Below the pieces are notes generated by a model. The model was not told where the DNA came from, did not search any database, and was given only the letters and a program-made list of their open reading frames with translations. Of a stretch of 23,893 nucleotides of DNA, positions 1 through 6,018 are shown in pieces. The stretch is from CAZXCK01 sp964639225 (GTDB lineage: Bacteria > Chloroflexota > Anaerolineae > Aggregatilineales > Phototrophicaceae): positions 1 through 23,893 of the forward strand of contig CAZXCK010000063.1 in assembly GCA_964639225.1 (NCBI GenBank). Direction: 5' to 3'. The number at the start of each line of letters is the position of its first letter. The first letter of the stretch is position 1. The position numbers were made by a program, and so were the translations under genes.

Positions 1-2
1 TG

Positions 3-1091
3 GTATTCGATGACGACCGCGCCGACGATGTCGCCGAGGAAGAGATTCCTGTGTGGCTGGCCGATATGCAGCCCAAAGATGGAGAGGACGCGCCCTGGTT
101 CGCCGAAACTCAGGAAACCGAGTCATTCGACGAGGAAGAACCGGCTGCCGCTGCTGAAGAAGATGCCGAGCACGACCTGCAGGATTTCTCGTTTGCTACC
201 GAGGAATCCAGCGACTGGCCCGCTGGCGACCAGATGGCCGCTGCGGCCTTCGCATCGCAGGCCGCTGACAGCGATGACGAACCAATCGACTGGACTGGCG
301 AGGCTTATCCCACCGGCGAGGTCGCCGAAGACAGCGCCCAGCCCGGTACTGACGATATACCGGAACAGGAGGAATGGTTCGCCGATGCCGCCGATGCCAG
401 CCTGCTGGAAGCTGACGAGGCTTTTACCCCGCACGAGCAGGGGCCGGTTATGGACGAACCAACCGAGGACTGGATGCTGGCCAGCGCCCAGATGGCCGAA
501 GATGCCGGATCGGACGCGGACGATGAATTCGCGGAAGTCGAAGCCCAGTTCGACGATGAGTTCGACGCTTTCCAGCAGGATGAGCCGTTCGCGGCCAGCG
601 CCGAACCCCTCGAATTTGAGCCGATGGACACCTTCGACGACGGCGACGAAGAGACCACGCCCACCCCGGCCAGTAATGCGCCGGACTGGCTCAACGCGAT
701 GGTCCCCGGCCTGGATGTCGATTACGAAGCCGAAGAGGATGCCCAGGTCGAAGAAGCCTTCGACGAGCTGCCAGCCCAGCCGCAATCAGCAGAGACAGCC
801 CCCTCGGCGCGCACCAGCGGCGAATTTGGCTGGCTGACCGAGATTGTGGACGAGGAGTTCAACGCACCGCCGGAGAATCTGCCGCCCACACCGCCGCCAC
901 CCGCCGCCGCGCCCAGTAAACCGCGCTTCAGCTTCAGCCGGCCACCCGCCTGGCTGCGCAAACTGCGCGGCGAAGCGCCAGCGGAAACCGCCAGCACGGC
1001 AGCGGACGACGAGCCAATCGGCGAGGACTTACCAGACTGGCTGGAATTCGACGACGATGATGATTTTGAGGCCGATGCGGGCAGACGGTAG
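3..1091 (+). CDS. Acidic protein with repeated Trp motifs, 5'-truncated
   Basis: The reading frame is open from the first bases of the window, so the N-terminus lies upstream; the GTG at 51 is internal (a Val in IPVWLADM), not a start. The visible ~362 residues are dominated by Asp, Glu and Ala, with no membrane span or catalytic motif. Short Trp-centred segments recur: VWLADM, EWFADAA, DWMLASAQM, DWLNAMV, GWLTEIV, AWLRKLRG and a final LPDWLEF. A Pro-rich stretch (near 885-920) precedes a short basic patch (PAWLRKLRGE) and an acidic tail. The next gene, 47 bp downstream on the same strand, carries the same kind of motif, so the two are probably paralogous parts of one operon. Function is not recognised. 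A cytoplasmic scaffold or interaction protein is inference. Confidence 0.8.
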   Translation, partial: VFDDDRADDVAEEEIPVWLADMQPKDGEDAPWFAETQETESFDEEEPAAAAEEDAEHDLQDFSFATEESSDWPAGDQMAAAAFASQAADSDDEPIDWTGEAYPTGEVAEDSAQPGTDDIPEQEEWFADAADASLLEADEAFTPHEQGPVMDEPTEDWMLASAQMAEDAGSDADDEFAEVEAQFDDEFDAFQQDEPFAASAEPLEFEPMDTFDDGDEETTPTPASNAPDWLNAMVPGLDVDYEAEEDAQVEEAFDELPAQPQSAETAPSARTSGEFGWLTEIVDEEFNAPPENLPPTPPPPAAAPSKPRFSFSRPPAWLRKLRGEAPAETASTAADDEPIGEDLPDWLEFDDDDDFEADAGRR

Positions 1092-1138
1092 ACACAGTGT
1101 CGCCGGTAAGCCACCGGCAGACTTGAAAGGTATAGAGC

Positions 1139-3643
1139 ATGCCACCTTCCGATAACAACCCAGATTTCGACGCGATGTCGCCGGAAGAGCTGATGGCCTG
1201 GATGGAAACGCTGGCCGAGCGCCAGGGCGCGACCGAGGGCTTCACCACCGAACAGCGCATGGATATCGAGGAGGTGGACCCCTCCACCGTGCAGGATACC
1301 GGCCCCGGTTACATCCCCTACGGTATGACCGAAGAGGACTGGGCTAAAAAGCAGGCCGAAGAAGCCGAGCGCAAGGCTGCCCAGCGCGCGGCGCGAGCAC
1401 CAGAACCGCCTCCGCCGCAGCCCCCGGCAGAGCCGGAGCCGCCAGCGCCGCAGCAGCCGGCTGCTGCCAGTCAGCAGGGGGGCGTCCCCGATATGGATGC
1501 CATGTCGCCGGAAGAGCTGACCGCCTGGCTGGAGACCCTCGCCGAGCGCCAGGGCGCGACCGAGGGCTTCACCACCGAACAGCGCATGGATATCGAGGAG
1601 GTGGACCCCTCCACCGTGCAGGATACCGGCCCCGGTTACATCCCCTACGGCATGACCGAAGAAGACTGGGCTAAAAAGCAGGCCGAAGAAGCCGAGCGCA
1701 AGGCCGCCCAGCGCGCGGCGCGAACACCAGAACCACCTCCGCCGCAGCCTCCGGCAGAGCCTCAGCCGGAACCGCCAGCGCCGCAGCCCGAACCCGCCGC
1801 GCCCGACACTGGCGGCCTGGACTGGCTGGAAAGCCTGAGCGCTGGCACCGCCGATGACATCGAGGCACTGGACCTCTCCAGCCTGGGCGATGATATCCAG
1901 TCGCTGGACCTGGGCGCATTCGACAGCGGCGAGGCCGACCCCATGAAGTGGCTCGACAGCCTGGTGGAAGATCAGGGCGACGCCTTTGACCTGAGCCAGG
2001 CGCTCGATGAAGCTGACGACGAGGGCGGCGACCTGCCCGATGAGCTGCCTATCGACCTGGGCGACGCGGTCGCCAGCAGCGCCGGTGACGAAGCCGAGGA
2101 CCCGCTCGAATGGCTGGAAAGCCTGGCGCGCCGTCAGGGCACCCACGACGACGAACTGACCACCGCCGCCAGCCTGGACGTGCCCGACGCCGACACTGGA
2201 CCGGCAGCTTCTTACCAGGATTACACCTTCGAAGAGGACGACGTCGCCGTGCCGCCCAGCCCGGTCGATGCCCTGGACCAGCCCGACACGGTCGATCCCG
2301 ATGACCCGGTGGCCTGGCTCGAATCGCTGGCCGCCGCCCAGCAGGGCCATACCGGCGATTCCTTCGCGCTGGATGATGACGACGACTACACATTCGACGA
2401 ACTCGACGAAGATGCCGAGGAAGACTCCGAGGCCATCGTTGACCGGCTTAACCAGGGCATCAGCGACCCGGACGACATCCGGGGCTGGATGGACAATCTG
2501 CTGGAACAGGGCGCGCAGCGCAGCGACGTCCCCGACTACCTCGAAGACGAAGAAGACGAGGACGCCATCCAGGCCGAACTCCCGGACTGGCTGCTGGAGC
2601 AGGTAGGCGCGCCGCCCGACCTCGACGCGCAGGACGCCGCGCCGGACGATGTCACCGCACAGGAACCCGAAGCGGACACCTTCGACCTGGAAGCTGCTGC
2701 CGCCGGGGCCGACCCCGACAACATCCCCGACTGGCTGCTGGAAACGGTCGAAGACCTGACCGAAACCGAAGATGATGACATCTTCGACGACGAGACCACT
2801 GTTGTCGCCACGCAGCCGGTGACTGTCCCTGCCATCGGCGAGGACGACGCCATCGACCTGACTGACCCCTGGGCCGAGGCTTTCGAACTGGAACGCGCCG
2901 GAGTCACCGACCTGGACAACATGCCGGAATGGTACGCCGAAGAAATGCGCGCCGAACAGGTCGCCAGCAGCGATCTCCCCGCCGCCGACCTGGCCGAGGA
3001 AACGCTGCCCGCTGGCGAACCGCAGGCCGTCCCCGCCTGGATGGGTGTGGCCGGTACCGTCCTGGAGGACGACGCCGGGGACTTTATCGAGGATGAAATC
3101 GCAGCCGACGTCGAAGCGCAGCCCGAAGACGAGCCGCTGCCGGACTGGCTGCGCGAAGAGGTCGAGCAGGACGCGGGCTTCGCTGAGGGTGACGAACTGC
3201 CGGACTGGCTCAGAGAGGCTGGCATCGAAGACCCCGACGCCGTGCCCGACTGGCTGTTTGAAACCATCGACGCGGACGAAACTGCCACGCCGGAGCCGGT
3301 CGAGGCTGAGATGCAGGCCGCGCCAGCCCCGCCCGCTGAGACGATCATCGCGCCGCAGCCACAGCAGCCAGCGGCGCAGGCCGGTGATGCCCTGGAGACG
3401 CTCCAGCGCGCCCGCGAGAAGGTCAGCCAGCACGACGTCGAAGGCAGCCTGGACGACTACGAAGCCGTCATCCGCGTGAGCACGCAGCTCGCCGAGGTCG
3501 TCGAGGACCTGACCGCGCTGACCAGACAGGACGAACACCGCAGCAATCCGGCGGTGTATCGCGTGCTGGGCGACGGTCTGATGCGCATGGGTCGCCTGCA
3601 GGACGCCCTGGACACTTACCGCCGGGCGCTGAATCTGCTATAA
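1139..3643 (+). CDS. Large acidic Trp-repeat protein with C-terminal TPR
   Basis: The 834-residue protein starts at ATG 1139, with GAAAGG (1125-1130) 8 nt upstream. Residues 11-119 and 120 to ~208 are two copies of one module: a DAMSPEEL helix with AWMETLAERQG or AWLETLAERQG, a GPGYIPYGM segment, an Ala/Lys/Glu helix and a Pro-rich linker. Residues ~220-725 are very acidic and carry about a dozen Trp-anchored motifs of two kinds: EWLESLARRQG-like ones preceded by DP, and LPDWLREEV-like ones. The last ~85 residues are helical and end in a recognisable TPR (NPAVYRVLGDGLMRMG followed by ALDTYRRALNLL). There is no signal peptide or membrane span, so it is probably cytoplasmic. Homologues would likely be labelled tetratricopeptide protein. 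The role is unknown, and binding partners through the Trp motifs is inference. Confidence 0.85.
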   Translation: MPPSDNNPDFDAMSPEELMAWMETLAERQGATEGFTTEQRMDIEEVDPSTVQDTGPGYIPYGMTEEDWAKKQAEEAERKAAQRAARAPEPPPPQPPAEPEPPAPQQPAAASQQGGVPDMDAMSPEELTAWLETLAERQGATEGFTTEQRMDIEEVDPSTVQDTGPGYIPYGMTEEDWAKKQAEEAERKAAQRAARTPEPPPPQPPAEPQPEPPAPQPEPAAPDTGGLDWLESLSAGTADDIEALDLSSLGDDIQSLDLGAFDSGEADPMKWLDSLVEDQGDAFDLSQALDEADDEGGDLPDELPIDLGDAVASSAGDEAEDPLEWLESLARRQGTHDDELTTAASLDVPDADTGPAASYQDYTFEEDDVAVPPSPVDALDQPDTVDPDDPVAWLESLAAAQQGHTGDSFALDDDDDYTFDELDEDAEEDSEAIVDRLNQGISDPDDIRGWMDNLLEQGAQRSDVPDYLEDEEDEDAIQAELPDWLLEQVGAPPDLDAQDAAPDDVTAQEPEADTFDLEAAAAGADPDNIPDWLLETVEDLTETEDDDIFDDETTVVATQPVTVPAIGEDDAIDLTDPWAEAFELERAGVTDLDNMPEWYAEEMRAEQVASSDLPAADLAEETLPAGEPQAVPAWMGVAGTVLEDDAGDFIEDEIAADVEAQPEDEPLPDWLREEVEQDAGFAEGDELPDWLREAGIEDPDAVPDWLFETIDADETATPEPVEAEMQAAPAPPAETIIAPQPQQPAAQAGDALETLQRAREKVSQHDVEGSLDDYEAVIRVSTQLAEVVEDLTALTRQDEHRSNPAVYRVLGDGLMRMGRLQDALDTYRRALNLL
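1169..1767 (+). repeat. Intragenic 327-bp direct duplication
   Basis: Two copies start at 1169 and 1496, a period of 327 bp (109 codons), both at DAMSPEEL. Similarity runs to about 1440 and 1767. A central stretch of roughly 100 bp, starting at the codons for ERQGATEG, appears identical in both. The rest differs at a few, mostly synonymous, positions. The frame is kept, so this is a recent in-frame module duplication. Confidence 0.9.
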
Positions 3644-3644
3644 T
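3616..3644 (+). promoter_or_regulatory. Putative ndk promoter
   Basis: TTACCG (3616-3621), a 17-bp spacer and a perfect TATAAT (3639-3644) preceded by TGC, which makes an extended -10. The -10 overlaps the stop codon of the upstream gene. Predicted start near 3651 gives ndk a leader of about 115 nt. The -35 is weak, so the call rests on the extended -10. Confidence 0.5.
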
Positions 3645-3646
3645 CG

Positions 3647-3679
3647 CTGGCGGTGGTCGCTCACAGTGGCCGCCGCCAG
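3647..3679 (+). terminator. Stem-loop after the TPR gene
   Basis: CTGGCGGTGG (3647-3656) pairs with CCGCCGCCAG (3670-3679) in a 10-bp stem with one G-U pair and a 13-nt loop. It begins 3 nt after the stop codon. No T-run follows, so it may be an mRNA 3' end or leader structure and not an efficient intrinsic terminator. Confidence 0.4.
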
Positions 3680-3696
3680 GACAAGCGATACCACAC

Positions 3697-3718
3697 AAAC
3701 GGGTCGAACGGCCCGTTT
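3697..3718 (+). terminator. Hairpin in the ndk leader
   Basis: AAACGGG (3697-3703) and CCCGTTT (3712-3718) form a perfect 7-bp stem, extendable by two pairs over a GAAC loop. The right arm ends in TTT and is followed by ATGTTG, a weak U-rich tail. It sits ~48 nt before the ndk start, so it could terminate upstream transcription or act as an attenuator. Confidence 0.45.
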
Positions 3719-3765
3719 ATGTTGTCCACATCATGCAGCTTTCTGACTATCGAGGGAGGTCTAAC

Positions 3766-4215
3766 TTGGAACGCACACTGATTATCGTCAAGCCGGACGC
3801 CGTCCAGCGCGGCCTGACCGGCGAGATCATCCGCCGCTTCGAAGCGCGCGGCCTGCGCATCATCGGCATGAAGTTCATGAATGTCTCGCGCGAGCTGGCC
3901 GAGAAGCACTACGACATCCACCGCGAGCGCCCCTTCTTCGCCGACCTGGTGAACTACATCACCTCGTCGCCGGTGGTGGTGATGGCGCTGGAAGGCACCG
4001 GAGCCATAGCCGCCGCCCGCATGACCATCGGCGAGACCAAGCCCGCCGAGTCCAGCCCCGGCACCATTCGCGGCGACTTCGGCCTGGAAATTGGCCGTAA
4101 CCTGGTGCACGGCTCCGACACCGTGGAGAACGGCGAGATCGAGATTGCCAACTTCTTCACCGACGCCGAGCTGATAAGCTGGCCCCGCGACACCGACCGC
4201 TGGATTTTTGAATAA
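3766..4215 (+). CDS. ndk: Nucleoside diphosphate kinase
   Basis: Transfers the gamma phosphate from NTPs to NDPs through a phosphohistidine, balancing cytoplasmic nucleotide pools. The 149-residue protein is of normal family length and runs without gaps. It has Lys9 in IIVKPDAVQRG, the IRGDFG loop (101-106) and the active-site His115 in NLVHGSDT. I chose the TTG at 3766 because GAGGGAGG (3752-3759) sits 6 nt upstream and the protein then begins at ERTLIIVKPD, as in the family. An in-frame ATG at 3733 would add 11 atypical residues and has no comparable ribosome site. The gene has its own likely promoter at 3616-3644 and converges on rsfS across a strong palindromic terminator. Identification is firm; the start is well supported. 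Confidence 0.97.
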   Translation: MERTLIIVKPDAVQRGLTGEIIRRFEARGLRIIGMKFMNVSRELAEKHYDIHRERPFFADLVNYITSSPVVVMALEGTGAIAAARMTIGETKPAESSPGTIRGDFGLEIGRNLVHGSDTVENGEIEIANFFTDAELISWPRDTDRWIFE

Positions 4216-4224
4216 GCCATAAAC

Positions 4225-4280
4225 CAGACAACCGCCAGAGTCCACAGCCAGCGCGCTGGCCGGGTACTGGCGGTTGTCTG
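4225..4280. terminator. Bidirectional terminator between ndk and rsfS
   Basis: CAGACAACCGCCAG (4225-4238) and CTGGCGGTTGTCTG (4267-4280) form a perfect 14-bp inverted repeat. A second perfect 14-bp palindrome, GCCAGCGCGCTGGC (4247-4260), is nested in the loop. It lies between two convergent stop codons, 9 and 22 bp away. No long T-run is present on either side. Confidence 0.7.
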
Positions 4281-4302
4281 CTGCTGTCTGTTCAGAAACC
4301 GG

Positions 4303-4656
4303 CTACTGGATGCTCAACAGCACGTTGGATTCCGCGCTCCACAGCCCTTCGAGGTCGTAATACTGGCGCACATCCTCAAGGAACAGATGCACAATCACCG
4401 AGCTGTAGTCCATCAGCACCCAGCCGCTCTCGGCGGTGCCTTCGGTGGAAAACGGCAGCATGTCGTTGTACTGCTCTTTGACCGCTGTCCTGACGTAATC
4501 CGCTAACGCTCTCAACTGACGGTCACTGGTCCCGGTGCAGATCACGAAGAAATCGGCCATCACCACGTCGGGACGCAGGTCCAGCAGGACGATGTCGCCC
4601 GCCTTCTTGTCCTCGACCACATCCACAATAAACCGGGCAAGTTCTAACGAATCCAG
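4303..4656 (-). CDS. rsfS: Ribosomal silencing factor RsfS (YbeB/Iojap family)
   Basis: RsfS binds ribosomal protein uL14 on the large subunit and blocks 70S joining in starvation. The protein has the family hallmarks VVEDKKAGDIVLLDL, ADFFVICTGTSDRQ, GWVLMDY and VIVHLF, and normal length (117 residues with the start chosen here). The first ATG/GTG-type start in frame is GTG at 4626, which would cut off the conserved N-terminus. Reading upstream gives LDSLELARFI from a CTG codon at 4656-4654, with a perfect AAGGAG (4665-4670) 8 nt before it and an in-frame TGA two codons upstream. Family members usually begin like DSLELAR, so CTG is the best start. It lies downstream of fbp on the same strand but has its own extended -10 candidate. 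Confidence 0.93.
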   Translation of the reverse strand: MDSLELARFIVDVVEDKKAGDIVLLDLRPDVVMADFFVICTGTSDRQLRALADYVRTAVKEQYNDMLPFSTEGTAESGWVLMDYSSVIVHLFLEDVRQYYDLEGLWSAESNVLLSIQ

Positions 4657-4704
4657 AGGTCACACTCCTTGTCCACTGACGATAACCAACCATCTGATGA
4701 GTCC

Positions 4705-4713
4705 ATTGTAGCA
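4705..4713 (-). promoter_or_regulatory. Putative extended -10 promoter of rsfS
   Basis: On the minus strand TGC precedes TACAAT, giving an extended -10 (hexamer at 4705-4710, TGC at 4711-4713). No good -35 is seen. The predicted start, near 4698, gives a leader of about 42 nt to the CTG start at 4656. Confidence 0.42.
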
Positions 4714-4754
4714 CAGATTGACGCGGGGCAGGCCAGCGCAAAATCCCGCCAGCA

Positions 4755-5822
4755 TCACCAGTTCGCTGGCAGGTTGCGATACGGCAGGTAACGCTCGATC
4801 CATTCCTGATCGTCGGCGTGGACGAACGACTCGGCCTTTTCGACCAGGTCGCGGTTGCCGATGATAAGCGGTGTGCGCTGGTGGATGTCGTGCGGCTGGA
4901 TATCCAGGATGGAGCCGTAGCCGTCCGAAGCGTAACCGCCGGCCTGCTCCGCCAGGAAGGCCAGCGCCTGCGCCTCGACCATCAGGCGCAGCTTGCCGTA
5001 GGGCTGGGCCGGGTCTTCGAGGTCGCCGGGATACAGGAACACGCCGCCACGCAGCAGATTCCGGTGGAAGTCGGCCACCAGTGAGCCGGTATAACGATGC
5101 CCCACCGGCTTTCCCCCTTCGCCATACAGCCCCTGCAGCCATTTGACATAACGACGCACGCCCGGCGTCCAGTATTTCTCGCGCCCGTGATTGACGCTGT
5201 AGTAGGGCGCGCTGTCTGGAACGCGAATGTTGGGGTGGCTGAGCAGGAACTCGCCCACACTGTTATCCAGCGTGAAGCCGTGTACGCCCTGGCCCACACT
5301 GTAGACCATCATCGTGCTGGAACCGTAGATCACATAACCGGCTGCCGCCAGCTCCCGACCGGGCTGTAATGCGTCCTGGACGCTGCCGCGCTCGCCGTCG
5401 CTCACCTTGCGGAAAATCGAGAAGATGGTGCCGATGGAGATGTTGACGTCGATGTTGGATGAGCCATCCAGCGGATCGTACAGCAGCACGTAGCGCCCGG
5501 CCCCATGATGCGCCGGGATGTGCCGGATGTCCTCGTGCTCTTCGGAGACCATCAGGCACAGCCGCCCGGTGTGGTCGTTCATGCGGAAGATGATGTCATC
5601 GGCGAACATATCCAGCTTCTGCTGGCGCTCGCCGAAGACGTTGCGCCCTTCTGCCGCGCCCAGAATATCGGCCAGCCCGGCGCGACTCGTCTCGTGCGAG
5701 ATAATCTTGGCGGCCAGGGCGATGTCGTACAGCAGCCCGGTAAAGACACCGGTCGCCCCCGGATGCTGTTTCTGCTGATCGAGGATATGGCGCTCAATGG
5801 TCACAATTTTTGACGTGCTCAT
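4755..5822 (-). CDS. fbp: Fructose-1,6-bisphosphatase, class 1
   Basis: Hydrolyses fructose 1,6-bisphosphate to fructose 6-phosphate plus phosphate, the committed step of gluconeogenesis and part of the Calvin cycle where present. The 355 residues match class 1 length. The acidic metal site SEEHED is at 93-98, the metal/phosphate loop DPLDGSSNID at 116-125, and the class signature GKLRLMVEAQALAF at 276-289. The ATG at 5822 has GGAGA 9 nt upstream. The C-terminus is complete. A promoter-like TTGAAA-17-TAGAGT lies upstream, so it is probably transcribed separately from the histidine kinase. No Calvin-cycle gene is nearby, so gluconeogenesis is the simpler reading. Confidence 0.96.
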   Translation of the reverse strand: MSTSKIVTIERHILDQQKQHPGATGVFTGLLYDIALAAKIISHETSRAGLADILGAAEGRNVFGERQQKLDMFADDIIFRMNDHTGRLCLMVSEEHEDIRHIPAHHGAGRYVLLYDPLDGSSNIDVNISIGTIFSIFRKVSDGERGSVQDALQPGRELAAAGYVIYGSSTMMVYSVGQGVHGFTLDNSVGEFLLSHPNIRVPDSAPYYSVNHGREKYWTPGVRRYVKWLQGLYGEGGKPVGHRYTGSLVADFHRNLLRGGVFLYPGDLEDPAQPYGKLRLMVEAQALAFLAEQAGGYASDGYGSILDIQPHDIHQRTPLIIGNRDLVEKAESFVHADDQEWIERYLPYRNLPANW

Positions 5823-5876
5823 GGGGTATGGTCTCCGGATTAAGAATACTATTTGCTCAGATAACCGCGAGACCCA

Positions 5877-5905
5877 ACTCTACCCGCTAAACGGGCCAAT
5901 TTCAA
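5877..5905 (-). promoter_or_regulatory. Putative fbp promoter
   Basis: On the minus strand TTGAAA (5900-5905), a 17-bp spacer and TAGAGT (5877-5882). The predicted start near 5870 leaves a leader of about 48 nt before the fbp ATG. It lies downstream of the tandem repeats at 5944-6018. Confidence 0.42.
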
Positions 5906-5943
5906 CGGGGCTTGAATCCGCCACCGCCCATCGTAGTAGGGGC

Positions 5944-6018
5944 GTGCTACAGCGCGCCCGATGTGCTACAGCGCGCCCGATGGGCTACACAGCGCGGCCC
6001 GATGGGCTACAGCGCGCC
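5944..6018. repeat. Short tandem repeat, four units, over a gene end
   Basis: Two identical 19-bp units, GTGCTACAGCGCGCCCGAT (5944-5962 and 5963-5981), are followed by a 22-bp variant (5982-6003) and a final partial unit GGGCTACAGCGCGCC (6004-6018). The last unit holds the stop codon and final codons of the histidine kinase gene, so the array seems to have grown out of the gene's 3' end. The units are rich in GCGCGC and could fold. Confidence 0.88.

Noticed and set aside
10..837. Plus-strand 275-residue ORF rich in Arg, Pro and Ser
   Set aside because: Out-of-frame shadow of the acidic gene. The composition is the expected frame-shifted reading of its GAA/GAC codons.
1081..1140. Frameshift joining the two acidic genes into one
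   Set aside because: The first gene ends with a normal stop after its last motif, and the second has its own ribosome site and start 47 bp later.
722..3538. 938-residue minus-strand ORF opposite the acidic Trp-repeat gene
   Set aside because: Its apparent domains are the antisense reading of an Asp/Glu-rich repetitive gene. It has no ribosome site in context, and the plus frame has a clean Shine-Dalgarno site, motif repeats and a TPR.
5944..6018. CRISPR-like array
   Set aside because: Units are directly adjacent with no spacers, so it is a plain tandem repeat.
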